DNA from: Streptomyces sp. TLI_053
Lineage (GTDB): Bacteria > Actinomycetota > Actinomycetes > Streptomycetales > Streptomycetaceae
Direction: 5' to 3'
DNA length: 64,000 nt
Assembly: GCF_900105395.1 (NCBI RefSeq)
Contig: NZ_LT629775.1
Location: forward strand, 8,583,501-8,647,500
Part shown: positions 9,118 to 18,133 of the stretch, piece after piece
Numbering within the stretch: the stretch's first letter is position 1
How the letters are laid out: the number at the start of each line of letters is the position of its first letter
Notes under the pieces: generated by a model
The model's database searches: none
What the model was told of the DNA's origin: nothing
The model's input: the letters and a program-made list of their open reading frames with translations, nothing else
Translations under genes and position numbers: made by a program

Positions 9118-9228
9118 GGCGTGGCTTCCTTCCGGAGCGGGAGTACGGCGGTCGGTCGTTCGACGGGGTGGTGGTGGGACAGGGTGGTGGTGCGACGGGG
9201 CGGTGGTGGCTGGGTGCTGGTGGGACGG

Positions 9229-9654
9229 TCAGGCGGGGAGCAGCCCCGCGTGGGCGATCTCCAGGGTCTCCACCGCTGCCGCGGAGTTGGCCGGGTCGAA
9301 GGACGGACCCTGCCAGCGGACCGGGACGATGCCGAACACCTGCCAGCTGATGATCCGGCTCAGGTCGGGCCGCAGGGCCACGATCTCGCCGTCCTTCGGT
9401 TCGACCCGCCGCAGCGTTTCGTCCAGCCAGCGGCCGATCTTCGCCGTGTCGGCGGTGACCGGCCGGGTGAGGGTGATGTTCGACCAGGTCACGCGGCCCG
9501 GGAGCTGCCAGGTGAAGCCGTTGTTGCCGCCCTCGGCGTAGCTCTCCATCTCGACCTCGGCGCCCATGCCGGAGCAGGTGTGGAAGGCGCCCAGGTCGTT
9601 CCCGCCGATCGCCAGCCGGAAGAACACGCTGGTCGCGAAGATGTTGTCCGTCAT
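9229..9654 (-). CDS. Inner tube protein (second tube paralogue)
   Basis: Phage-tail-tube-like protein of 141 residues that should stack as hexameric rings under the sheath. It shows the family pattern FRLAIGGNDLGAFHTCSGMGAEVEMESYAEGG and WSNITLTRPVTAD...LDETLRRVEPKDGEI. A second tube protein is encoded at 13603. The two-tube arrangement is usual in this class: one forms the bulk tube and the other the hub-proximal adaptor ring; which is which cannot be decided from sequence alone. Confidence 0.9.
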   Translation of the reverse strand: MTDNIFATSVFFRLAIGGNDLGAFHTCSGMGAEVEMESYAEGGNNGFTWQLPGRVTWSNITLTRPVTADTAKIGRWLDETLRRVEPKDGEIVALRPDLSRIISWQVFGIVPVRWQGPSFDPANSAAAVETLEIAHAGLLPA

Positions 9655-9688
9655 CGGTCCGTCGTCCGTTTCTCGTTCGTGCGGGTGC

Positions 9689-12600
9689 TCAGCGGCGGCC
9701 GTCGAAGGTCCGCCCCGCGCGGTCCCGGCCGCGCCGCAGCTCGGCGCGCAGCAGGCGGGCGACCGGGTCCAGCAGGCGGCGCGCCAGGTCCTCCAGGTCG
9801 AGGTCGCCGCCCTGCGTTCCGGCGTCACGCGGACTTCCGCCGGTTCGGTCGGCGGCGGTGACCCGCTGGTCCGCGGCGGTGGTGCTACCGGTGACGGTGG
9901 TGCGCGGGGTGGTGGCGGCGGTGGCCGGGACGGCGCCCCGGCCACCGCCGGTGTCGCGTTGCACGGGCAGCGGGGTCGGGGGCGGGGTCGGTGGCGAGGC
10001 CGGGGGGTCTCCGGGCGTGCCGCCGGGGTCCGGTGTCCTGGACCGCGCCGGCGGCACCACGGGGACGGGCCGTGCGGAGGACCCGGCCGGGGAAGGCCGG
10101 ACCACCAACGGCGGTGTATGCGGGGCGGTCACGGGCAGCGGGCCGGACGAGCGCCCGGGGCCGGAGGTACGGAGGGCTTCGGGTCCGGGCCCACGAAGGG
10201 GTTGGGACGGCCGAACGGGGCCGGAGGCGGACGCCTGGTGCGGGCCGGGGGAGCCGGGCGCCCGCTGGAGGTGCTGCGGCGCGGCGGCGGAGGGCCGGTC
10301 GACCCAGCGTGCCGCGACCACGGGGCGGCTCACCGCGCGGGCGGAGGCCATGGGGACCGTCGCGCTCCCCATGTCCGGGCCGCTGCCGACGGCCAGCGGT
10401 CGCGCCGCGAGCAACTGGACGCTGCGGTGCGGTGCGGCCGGTGCCCGGTCCGGTGACCCGGACCGACCGGCGCGGACGAGCGGCACGGGTCCGCTCCTCC
10501 GTGCCCCTGCGGGCGGCGCGGGGACACCGGTGCGGCGGCCGTGCCGGGACGCGGTGGTCGGGGACGCGGTCATCGGTCGCGGCGTGGTCGGGGACGCGGT
10601 GGTCGGTGGCGTGGGAGCCGGTGAGGTGGGAGCCGGTGACGGGGCCGAGGATGCGGGGTGCTGTGCCGCTCCCGGCACGGGCACGGGCGTGGGTACGGGC
10701 ATGCGCTGGACGGTGGACGGGAGCGCGGGACGGTTGGCGGTGGGTGGCATCGCGGGCAGCGGGGCCCCCAACCCGGCGCGCGGGCGTCGCGCGGTCAGTC
10801 CAGGGCCGCCCTGGGCAGCCGGCGCCTCCGGCTGCCGCTGCACGACCGGCAGGGCCGGCGCCCGGGTCGGCGCCGCTGCGGAAGGGACATCGACGGCCCG
10901 CGCCGGGACGGTCGCGTGGTTTCCCAAAGGTGCTGCGGTGGTCGGGATTTCGGTCAGCGGCGGACCGAGTGTCGGCCGCCCGGGCGCGCGTTGCACGGCC
11001 GCGCGTTGCAGGGGCACGCCCTGAACGGGTGTGTCGGTCGCGGTCTCCGTCGGGCGCTGCACGATCGGCATGCCTGGTGCGGGAGGGGTGGTAGTCGCTG
11101 CCAGGGGTGCTGGGGTGGTGGGGAGTTCGGTCGTCGGTGTGCCGAGGGTGGGGTGGTCGGCCGCGCGTTGTACGGGTGTGTCGGTCGCGGTCTCCGTCGG
11201 GCGCTGCACGATCGGCATGCCTGGTGCGGGAGGGGTGGTAGCCGCTGCCAGGGGTGCTGGGGTGGTGGGGGGTTCGGTCGTCGGTGTGCCGAGGGTGAGG
11301 TGGTCGGCCGCACGTTGCACAGGTGCGTCGGCCACGGTCTCCGCCCGGCCCCGGAGCGTGGGTGCGACCGGCGCGGGCGCGGTCCCACCCTGCGCCAAGG
11401 AGCCTGTGTAAGAGGGCAGTTCGGATGCCGAGGCGCTCGGGGCGGGACGGTCGGCCGTACGCCGAACGGGAGTCTCGTCCGTGCCCCGCAGGAGTGTGCC
11501 GGGCCGGTCGGGGGTGATCTCCGTCTGCCGCTGGACGACAGGCATGGCCGGTGCCGGTGCCGGTGCCATCGCCGTAGCGGGGCCGGGACCGGTCTCGCCC
11601 GAGGGCGTGGCGGGCGCCGGGACTTCGGTCGACGGGGTGCCGAGAGGAGGCGCCTGGTCGGCCGCCCGCTGTACGGGTGTCTCGGGGGAAGGCCCGGCGA
11701 GCTGTGCCGGGGGGACGGCGGGGCGCACGGCGGGTACCCGGCGCCTGGGGGTGGCGGGCACCCGGGCGACGGTCAGCGACGGGCCGACAGGGCGCGTCCG
11801 CACCACGGCTTGCGTGGCTTCCGCGCGGTCCCCCGGAGCCCTTTCACCGGCGCGGCCGGGACGCGCGTCGGCGGCGGGTGCCTCCTGGCCCGGCCGGCCG
11901 CCGGTGACGGCGGAGAGGGGCCCGGTTCCGGTGGCGATCCGCTGCACGGACCGGCCGGCGTGGGCCGTCTCGGGCGCGCCCGAGACGGATGCGCCGGGGA
12001 CCACCGCGATGCGGCGGACCAGCGGGAGTCGTGCGGGGACCGGCGTACGGCCGGCCCCGGCCGGGGCTGTGGTCGGGGCTGTGGTCGGGGTCACGGTCGG
12101 GGCTGCGGCGGCCGCTTCGGCCCGCTGGACGACGGGATCGGCGTCCGGGCCGAACGCGTCCGCGCCGAGCACCGCCGTGGACGGTGCGGGCGGACGGTTG
12201 TGGGTGGCGGGTGCACCGGCGGCCGCCCCGGCCGCCGAGGGGGTTTTCTGCCCGCCGCCGGACCGACCCGGCCGCTCGCCGGGCTTGCCGACCCCGTCGG
12301 CCCGCGAGCGACCGGTGCCGGCGCCGGTGCCGACTGCGGGCGCGGCCTGCGCGGACAGCGATGTGCCCTTCGCGGACGCATGCGCACCCGACGCACGCGC
12401 ACCCGACGCACGCGCACCCGACCCACTTGGCTGGGCCCGCCCGGCGGCCCGCGCACCCGCTGCGGGAGGCACCTCCAGCAGTGGTGCCCCCGCTCCCGCC
12501 CCCGCCGATGGCGCGGCGACCGGCGCGGTGTCCGGCACAGTGTCCGCGTCGGACGGGCGCAGCGCCCTGAGCAGCAGCGGGCCGCCTCCGCTGTGGGTGG

Positions 12601-12949
12601 GGTGCGCGACGGCGGGGCGGGCGATGCCGCGGACGAGGCCGGTCGGGGCGGTCGGCAGCAGGGCGTGGGCGAGGCCGGTGTCGAAGGACGGATCGCGCCA
12701 GGCGGCCAGCCCGTCCCGGAAGGCGAGTCCGTCGCTGACACTCATCGGCGCCCGGGACACGGTCAGGAGGGCCGGTGCGGTGCGGCGCCACCCGCCGTCC
12801 CAGTCCGCGGGCACGCCCGGGCCCCCGCCGACGGGGGCCTCCTTGCCCGCGCCCGCGCCCGTGACCACGCCCGCACCAGTACCCGCCGCGCCCGTACCCG
12901 CGGCGTGCGGCGCGGCGCCGCGCCGACGGACCCTGTCCCGCCACGCCAT
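9689..12949 (-). CDS. Giant Pro/Ala/Thr-rich protein with VQR repeats, CIS-associated
   Basis: A 1086-residue protein starting at an ATG with a perfect AAGGAGGT eight bases upstream. It is almost wholly low complexity: Pro, Ala, Thr and Gly with many VVQR or PVQRA motifs. Three near-copy blocks at about 11040-11400 repeat PVQRAADHPTLGTPTTE-like sequence. Only the N-terminus (MAWRDRVRRRG) and the last 50 residues (LEDLARRLLDPVARLLRAELRRGRDRAG) look structured, the latter as an amphipathic helix. The VQR motif also recurs in the DUF4157 protein at 25216. No family is recognised. A flexible tape-measure, cargo adaptor or lumen-filling role is possible from its position between chaperone and tube genes. 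Confidence 0.7.
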   Translation of the reverse strand: MAWRDRVRRRGAAPHAAGTGAAGTGAGVVTGAGAGKEAPVGGGPGVPADWDGGWRRTAPALLTVSRAPMSVSDGLAFRDGLAAWRDPSFDTGLAHALLPTAPTGLVRGIARPAVAHPTHSGGGPLLLRALRPSDADTVPDTAPVAAPSAGAGAGAPLLEVPPAAGARAAGRAQPSGSGARASGARASGAHASAKGTSLSAQAAPAVGTGAGTGRSRADGVGKPGERPGRSGGGQKTPSAAGAAAGAPATHNRPPAPSTAVLGADAFGPDADPVVQRAEAAAAAPTVTPTTAPTTAPAGAGRTPVPARLPLVRRIAVVPGASVSGAPETAHAGRSVQRIATGTGPLSAVTGGRPGQEAPAADARPGRAGERAPGDRAEATQAVVRTRPVGPSLTVARVPATPRRRVPAVRPAVPPAQLAGPSPETPVQRAADQAPPLGTPSTEVPAPATPSGETGPGPATAMAPAPAPAMPVVQRQTEITPDRPGTLLRGTDETPVRRTADRPAPSASASELPSYTGSLAQGGTAPAPVAPTLRGRAETVADAPVQRAADHLTLGTPTTEPPTTPAPLAAATTPPAPGMPIVQRPTETATDTPVQRAADHPTLGTPTTELPTTPAPLAATTTPPAPGMPIVQRPTETATDTPVQGVPLQRAAVQRAPGRPTLGPPLTEIPTTAAPLGNHATVPARAVDVPSAAAPTRAPALPVVQRQPEAPAAQGGPGLTARRPRAGLGAPLPAMPPTANRPALPSTVQRMPVPTPVPVPGAAQHPASSAPSPAPTSPAPTPPTTASPTTPRPMTASPTTASRHGRRTGVPAPPAGARRSGPVPLVRAGRSGSPDRAPAAPHRSVQLLAARPLAVGSGPDMGSATVPMASARAVSRPVVAARWVDRPSAAAPQHLQRAPGSPGPHQASASGPVRPSQPLRGPGPEALRTSGPGRSSGPLPVTAPHTPPLVVRPSPAGSSARPVPVVPPARSRTPDPGGTPGDPPASPPTPPPTPLPVQRDTGGGRGAVPATAATTPRTTVTGSTTAADQRVTAADRTGGSPRDAGTQGGDLDLEDLARRLLDPVARLLRAELRRGRDRAGRTFDGRR

Positions 12950-12953
12950 TTGT

Positions 12954-13112
12954 TCAACCTCCTTCGTTCATACGGGAGTTGATCTGTGCGATCTCGGTGA
13001 CCCACTGCCGGCGTTCGGCATGGGTCAGGTCGAGGATCTCGTCGCGTTGCCAGTGGAAGTGGTAAGCGATGTACGCGATCTCCTCCCTGAGCCGGGGGAG
13101 CGCGTACGTCAC
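12954..13112 (-). CDS. DUF6760-like small CIS protein
   Basis: A 52-residue protein read from GTG at 13112, which overlaps the upstream stop as GTGA. The sequence VTYALPRLREEIAYIAYHFHW followed by DEILDLTHAERRQWVTEI matches the short helical proteins found beside tail-assembly genes in phage-tail-like clusters. Size and position suggest a tail-assembly chaperone partner or tape-measure-associated factor. Its end carries the ribosome site for the 1086-residue gene. Confidence 0.85.
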   Translation of the reverse strand: MTYALPRLREEIAYIAYHFHWQRDEILDLTHAERRQWVTEIAQINSRMNEGG

Positions 13113-13606
13113 GATTCCCCCAGGCGCCCACCGGAGAGGTCGACCTCGAAGCCGCCCTCGCAGTGCGGGCAGATGACCGCCGCGCGGGTGTGGCCCTCGC
13201 TGTTGACGCGCCGGTAGAAGTCCTGGAGGAACGCGACGTCGGTCGCGTACATCCGCTCCACGACCCCGGCGTGCACGTCGGTGACGGTGCCGAGCCGGGT
13301 GATGACCTGGCTGAGCAGCACCACGCTCAGGTACGCGGGGTTCTCCTTGACCCGCAGGTCGATCTGGGGCCGAAGCTCGTCGCGCGCGGTGGCCAGGCGC
13401 ATCGAGCCGTGCCGGTGCAGGGTGCCCGCCTCGTCCATGTACCCGCGCGGCAGTTCGAACTCGAACTCGGTCCGCAGCGCGTGCTCCTCGCGCCGCGCCG
13501 GAGCGCCGCCGGAGGGCGCCGTCGGCGGTGCCTGGGCGGCCGGGGCGGGCTCCGTGGCCTGGAGGATCTCCTCCAGGCTGCCCGCCGTCACCGTACGTCG
13601 CCTCAT
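13109..13606 (-). CDS. Phage tail assembly chaperone-like protein
   Basis: Protein of 165 residues. After a Pro/Ala-rich N-terminus, the core reads FEFELPRGYMDEAGTLHRHG, then LVKEN-like and LSVVLLSQVITRLG, a pattern of gp41-like tail assembly proteins. It ends with a CPHC pair. Its start overlaps the tube gene stop as ATGA. Such proteins are needed to assemble the tube around the tape measure. Confidence 0.8.
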   Translation of the reverse strand: MRRRTVTAGSLEEILQATEPAPAAQAPPTAPSGGAPARREEHALRTEFEFELPRGYMDEAGTLHRHGSMRLATARDELRPQIDLRVKENPAYLSVVLLSQVITRLGTVTDVHAGVVERMYATDVAFLQDFYRRVNSEGHTRAAVICPHCEGGFEVDLSGGRLGES

Positions 13607-14043
13607 TCGACGATGATCTCCTCGAACACGATGGTCACGGACTCGGTGGCCGCGGCGGACTCGCCGGCCTTGAGGGAGGGGCCCTCCCACTTCGAGGCCC
13701 AGCCGTTCATCAGCTGGATGCGCCGGACGGTCGCGCCCGTGGAGTCCTTGATCTCGATGGTGAGGTTCTGCCGAGCGGTGTCGACGGCCCCGTTGTTCAG
13801 GGTCTCCGTGATCCACTTGGTGAACTCGCTGCTCTTGTCGAGTCCCCGGGTGATCGTGACCTCGCCGGCCTGGCGGGCGCCGGGCTGCTTGCGGATGATC
13901 TGCTTGCCGTCCTTGCTGACCTGCCGGACCTCGACGACCTCCTCCTCGACGGTCAGGCCGCTGATCTCCTGGATCGACTCGACCAGGTAGCCACCGAGCT
14001 GGACGCCGAAGATGTGGGTGGAAAGAGCATCGCCCTCTGCCAT
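13603..14043 (-). CDS. Inner tube protein (first tube paralogue)
   Basis: Tail-tube/Hcp-fold protein of 146 residues: FGVQLGGYLVESIQEISGLTVEEEVVEV, QPGARQAGEVTITRGLDKSSEF, NGWASKWEGPSLKAGESAAATESVTIVFEEI. It lies 62 bases after the sheath gene, the usual sheath-tube order, and is probably the abundant tube subunit. The ATG at 14043 has an AAGGAAAGG-type ribosome site. It is paralogous in fold, not closely in sequence, to the tube protein at 9229. Confidence 0.92.
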   Translation of the reverse strand: MAEGDALSTHIFGVQLGGYLVESIQEISGLTVEEEVVEVRQVSKDGKQIIRKQPGARQAGEVTITRGLDKSSEFTKWITETLNNGAVDTARQNLTIEIKDSTGATVRRIQLMNGWASKWEGPSLKAGESAAATESVTIVFEEIIVE

Positions 14044-14105
14044 GACTGTCTGTCACCTTTCCTTGCTGTTCGGCCCGGTGGTCCCGGGACCGGCGGACCC
14101 GCGGG

Positions 14106-15662
14106 TCACTCGTCGACGAGGCTCGTGCTGTCGGAGTACTGCGCCAGCCGGAAGACCACGAACTCGGCCGGCTTGACCGGTGCCACGCCGATCTCGCAGA
14201 TCACGCGGCCCTGGTCGATCGACTCCTGCGGGTTGTTGTCCCGGTCGCACTTGACGTAGAACGCCTCCGCGGCCGTCCGCCCGAACAGCGCGCCGCGCCG
14301 CCACTCCTCGGTGAGGAACGCGGTGGCGTTGCGTCGGATGCTCGACCAGAGCCGGTCGTCGTTCGGCTCGAACACCACCCACTGGGTGCCCAGGAGGATG
14401 GACTCCTCCAGGTAGTTGAAGAGGCGCCGTACGTTCAGGTAGCGCCAGGCCGGATCGGAGGAGAGGGTGCGGGCGCCCCAGATCCGGATGCCCCGGCCGG
14501 GGAAGGCCCGGACGCAGTTCACCCCGATCGGGTTGAGCAGGTCCTGCTCGCCCTTGCTCAGGCGCAGTTCCAGGTCGACCGCGCCGCGGATCACCTCGTT
14601 GGCGGGAGCCTTGTGCACCCCGCGCTCGGCGTCGCTGCGCGCCCACACACCGGCGATGTGGCCGCTCGGCGGGACGGTGGCGTTGCGCCCGGCGGCCGGG
14701 TCGAAGACCCGGATCCACGGGTAGTAGAGGGTGGCGTAGCGGGAGTCGTAGCCCGCCTCGTCGTTGCGCCAGGTCCGCACCTGCTGCGCGGTGAGACCGG
14801 GCGGGGCGTCCAGGACGGCGACCCGGTCGCCCATCTGCTCGCAGTGCGAGATCACGGCGAGCTGGACGGTGCGCACACCCTCGGCGTCGATCTCTCCGCG
14901 CTGGTGGGAGCCCATCAGGTCGGGCACCGCGACCATGGTGATCTCGTCGATGGACTCCAGACCGCCGAGCCCGGTCCGGGCGGCCGCGTCGCCGACGTAC
15001 TCGGCCGGGTCGAGCCGGGGCAGCGCGCCCTGGCCGGCGGCCGGGGCGGGCACGGCGGCGGGGGCGTCGGGCAGGGCCGCCGTCCGGTTCGCGGGCCGGC
15101 CCTGGGCGGTGCCGCGCTGCTCGGTGACCTCGATCAGCGCCGAGCCGCGGGCCTGGGTGACGAGGTAGCCCTTGACGTTCCGGCGGGCCGACGCCTCGAA
15201 GGTCTCGGCCACCGCGCCGTCGCGGTGGACCAGCAGCCTGAACCGGTCCTCGGGAGGGTTCTCGCCGTCCGCGTCGGCGATCTCCACCGAGACGCCGGTG
15301 ACCCCCGGCCGGGCCGCGAACAGGAACCCGTCGAGCGCGACGGGTTCCGCCGCGCGCTGCTCGGGGACCGCGGCGGCGGGCGCGGAGCTGTCCCGGTCGG
15401 AGCCGCCTACCCGGACGACGTACGCGGCGCCGCCGCCGTTGGCGAAGTACCCGTGGACCGCGTGGGGCAGGTAGGCGCCCTCGGTGAACCCGCCGAAGCG
15501 CTGGGAGTACTGGTCCCAGCTGGTGACGAGCGTCGGCTCGTGGAACGGGCCGGTCCGGGCGAACCCGACGAACGCGGCGACGGCGGTGCCGACCCCTTCG
15601 ATCGGGCGGGCACCGGACTGCACCTCCTCCACGTAGACCCCCGGGGTGAGGTACGTCGGCAT
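14106..15662 (-). CDS. Contractile tail sheath protein
   Basis: Sheath subunit, 518 residues, whose contraction drives the inner tube. The N-terminus YLTPGVYVEEVQSGARPIEGVGTAVAAFVG is diagnostic of phage-tail-like sheaths, as are the C-terminal motifs WGARTLSSDPAWRYLNVRRL, SILLGTQWVVFEPND and GRVICEIGVAPVKPAEFVVFRL. A variable domain lies between about 130 and 260. ATG at 15662 follows GAAGGAG. It is the first gene of the structural operon, downstream of a 347-bp gap that is likely to carry its promoter. Confidence 0.96.
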   Translation of the reverse strand: MPTYLTPGVYVEEVQSGARPIEGVGTAVAAFVGFARTGPFHEPTLVTSWDQYSQRFGGFTEGAYLPHAVHGYFANGGGAAYVVRVGGSDRDSSAPAAAVPEQRAAEPVALDGFLFAARPGVTGVSVEIADADGENPPEDRFRLLVHRDGAVAETFEASARRNVKGYLVTQARGSALIEVTEQRGTAQGRPANRTAALPDAPAAVPAPAAGQGALPRLDPAEYVGDAAARTGLGGLESIDEITMVAVPDLMGSHQRGEIDAEGVRTVQLAVISHCEQMGDRVAVLDAPPGLTAQQVRTWRNDEAGYDSRYATLYYPWIRVFDPAAGRNATVPPSGHIAGVWARSDAERGVHKAPANEVIRGAVDLELRLSKGEQDLLNPIGVNCVRAFPGRGIRIWGARTLSSDPAWRYLNVRRLFNYLEESILLGTQWVVFEPNDDRLWSSIRRNATAFLTEEWRRGALFGRTAAEAFYVKCDRDNNPQESIDQGRVICEIGVAPVKPAEFVVFRLAQYSDSTSLVDE

Positions 15663-16009
15663 GCTCGCTCCTTCGTGTCACCGGAGTTCGGTGGACGCTC
15701 TTCGGTGGACGGTTTCGGTGGATCTCGGGCCGGGTTCGGGCCGGGTACGGCGGACGTCGGTCGGCCGACGGCGGAACGCCGTCGACGGACCCGGTCGCGC
15801 GCCGCCGCGCCCCGGCCCCAGCTTTTCCGGCGGGCCGTCACCGGCGGGAGGGACCGGAGGACCTGCCCGGGGGCAAGGGCACTGCCCTCCCCGGCTCTCC
15901 GCGAACCCTTCCCGGCTCTCCGCGAACCCTTCCCGGGCCCCGTGACCCTCCCCGACCGCCCCCGGCGGGCCGTCGCAGCCGGCCGCGACGGCCCGCCGGC
16001 CGCCCCGGC
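15663..16009 (-). promoter_or_regulatory. Gap upstream of sheath operon with direct repeats
   Basis: The only long gap within the injection cluster (347 bp), between the AAA+ gene end and the sheath start. Near the sheath lie three direct repeats of TTCGGTGGAY at 15687-15696, 15701-15710 and 15714-15723. Farther up is a perfect 21-base tandem duplication at 15891-15911 and 15912-15932, starting CCGGCTCTCC. No gene is seen. The repeats are good candidates for activator binding, perhaps by the LuxR-type regulator at 22434; this is inference. Confidence 0.5.
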
Positions 16010-18133
16010 TCAGGCCCGCGCGACCTGGTCCACGTACGGTCCGAACTCGCCCTCCAGCACCAGCCGGCCGAGCTTGCGGTACTCCTGCGCGACCGCCGTC
16101 ACCGCCTGGGCCATCGTCAGCGGTCCCCCCGACTCGGCGGCGAGGTACGCGGCGGTCACGGCGCAGGCCCGGATGGAGCCTCCGGCCAGGTCGAACCGGT
16201 CCGCGCAGAAGCGGAGGTCGAGGTCGTCGCCCCGGGGCACCCGGTAGCCCAGGCAGCGGTCCCACAGGGCGAGACGCTGGTCGGCGTCGGGCACCGGGAA
16301 GTCCGCGATCACGTCCAGCCGGCGGGTGAAGGCCTCGTCCAGGTTCGCGCGCAGGTTGGTGGTCAGGACGGCGATGCCGTCGAAGGACTCCATCCGCTGG
16401 AGCAGGTACGCCGACTCCATGTTGGCGTGCCGGTCGTGGGAGTCCTTGACCTCCGAACGCTTGCCGAAGATCGCGTCCGCCTCGTCGAACAGCAGCACCG
16501 CGTTGACGGCGGAGGCCTCGGTGAAGATCCGCTCCAGGTTCTTCTCGGTCTCACCGACGTACTTGTCGACCACAGTGGAGAGGTCCACCACGTACAGGTC
16601 CATGCCCAGGTCCGCCGCCACCACCTCGGCCGACATCGTCTTGCCGGTACCGGACGAACCAGCGAACAGCGCGATCACCCCGCGCCCCCGCCCGCCGCCG
16701 GGCCGCATGCCCCACTGCCCGAGCACCTGTTCGCGGTGACGGGCGCGCACCGCGAGTTCCCGCAGGCTGCGGTGGGTGGGGGCGGGGAGCACCAGGTCCT
16801 CCCAGCTCACCGCGGGTTCGACCCGGCGGGCGAGCCGGGCGAGCCCCGCGCCGTTCTGGGCCCGGACGGCCGTGCGCAGGTCGTCGGGGGACACCGGGCG
16901 GCCGTCGAGTTCGGCCGTGCGCACCGCGGTGCCGGCGGCCCGCCGCAGCTGCCCGGCGTCCAGGCGGTGCGCGGCCACGGACCGGGCGAGCGCCTCGGCC
17001 CCGGCCTCGCCGCCGACGCCCTCCTCGCCGACGCCCTCGCCGCTCGCGCCGTGCTGCTCGTCGGCCGACGCCAGCGCGTGCCGCCAGCGCGCGACCTGCC
17101 GGTCGGGGGCGGGTGCCGCCACGGTCAGGGTGACGGGGGTGTCGGCCGCCCAGGCGGGTTCCCAGCCGCCGGTCCCGTGGGTGAGGAAGGGGAGGCCGCG
17201 CAGGGCGTCGCACAGCGTGCGCAGGACCCCGGCCCGCTCCTCGGGCCGGTCGGGCAGTTCCTCCAGCGGCCCCAGCAGGACGCCCGCGCCCAGCAGCCGG
17301 GCCTCGCGTGCCACGGCCCGGGCGATGCCCGGCGTGCCCCGGGGGTCCCGGGCCAGCGCCGCCGGGTCCAGGGCCAGCGGCGGCATCCCGCCCGCCCGCA
17401 GCGCGGCGACGGCGAGCCCCTCGGGATCACCGCCCCGGCTGCGCAGGTGGACATGGCCGGTGCCGGTCCCGGCCGCGGCGGCGGCCCGGCGCAGCTCGGC
17501 CGGGTCGACGGCCGGATCACCGGCCGGACGGCCGAGCACACCCGTCAGCAGCGGATCGGGCGCGGTGTCGCCCAGCAGGTGCGCCGTGACCCGGTCCGGG
17601 ACGGTCAGCACCCGGGACAGGGGCGGCCGCTCGGGTTCGGTGACCTCCAGCAGACCGCCCGCGACGAGCGGCGCGGAGGGCGCCAGCCGGAACCGGGCCG
17701 TCGCCACCCCGCGCTGCCCGCACAGTTCGAGGGCGAGCCCGACGGTGGGCCGGCGGCGCGTCAGGTCGTCGTTCAGGTAGCCGTAGAGCCGCTCGAACCG
17801 GGTGTCGAGGTCCGGGGCCAGGGCCACCAGCAGCAGGTCCAGGTCCAGCGGTGCCAGGGCGAAGCGGTCGGCGAGCACGGCCAGCGGGGAGCCGGGCGGC
17901 GGCGCGTCCGGTCCGGGCAGCGCGGGCGGAGCGGGCCGGTCCCCCTCGTCCAGGACGCGGACGGCCGCCTCGGGGGTGAGGAACTGGCCGCGGTACGGAT
18001 CGTCCGGATCGGGATCGAGCGCGCGCCGGATCGCGACGGCCTCGCGCACCCGCTCCTCGACGACGCGCAGCCGTGTCCACAGGTACGGGGCCCGGGCCGG
18101 CGCCGCGGCGGTGGGTTCCAGGGTCCGGGTCAC
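16010..18133 (-). CDS. AAA+ ATPase of the injection system (Afp15-like)
   Basis: ATPase of 707 residues conserved in contractile injection clusters, where it is thought to act in assembly or release of particles. The C-terminal AAA+ module has Walker A GSSGTGKT, Walker B LLFDEAD, a sensor-1-like LTTNLRANLDEAF and an arginine-finger region FTRRLD. The N-terminal 430 residues are a winged-helix-like domain (LAPLDLDLLLVALAPDLDTRFERLYGYLNDDLTRRRPTV) typical of this subclass. The GTG at 18133 overlaps the DUF4255 stop as GTGA. Longer same-frame readings extend into that gene and are rejected. Confidence 0.94.
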   Translation of the reverse strand: MTRTLEPTAAAPARAPYLWTRLRVVEERVREAVAIRRALDPDPDDPYRGQFLTPEAAVRVLDEGDRPAPPALPGPDAPPPGSPLAVLADRFALAPLDLDLLLVALAPDLDTRFERLYGYLNDDLTRRRPTVGLALELCGQRGVATARFRLAPSAPLVAGGLLEVTEPERPPLSRVLTVPDRVTAHLLGDTAPDPLLTGVLGRPAGDPAVDPAELRRAAAAAGTGTGHVHLRSRGGDPEGLAVAALRAGGMPPLALDPAALARDPRGTPGIARAVAREARLLGAGVLLGPLEELPDRPEERAGVLRTLCDALRGLPFLTHGTGGWEPAWAADTPVTLTVAAPAPDRQVARWRHALASADEQHGASGEGVGEEGVGGEAGAEALARSVAAHRLDAGQLRRAAGTAVRTAELDGRPVSPDDLRTAVRAQNGAGLARLARRVEPAVSWEDLVLPAPTHRSLRELAVRARHREQVLGQWGMRPGGGRGRGVIALFAGSSGTGKTMSAEVVAADLGMDLYVVDLSTVVDKYVGETEKNLERIFTEASAVNAVLLFDEADAIFGKRSEVKDSHDRHANMESAYLLQRMESFDGIAVLTTNLRANLDEAFTRRLDVIADFPVPDADQRLALWDRCLGYRVPRGDDLDLRFCADRFDLAGGSIRACAVTAAYLAAESGGPLTMAQAVTAVAQEYRKLGRLVLEGEFGPYVDQVARA

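Noticed and set aside
10658-12982. 774-codon plus-strand frame with Cys/Gly repeats
   Set aside because: Antisense to the VQR-rich protein, whose strong ribosome site and operon context fix the coding strand; repeats in the sense DNA generate the apparent antisense repeats.
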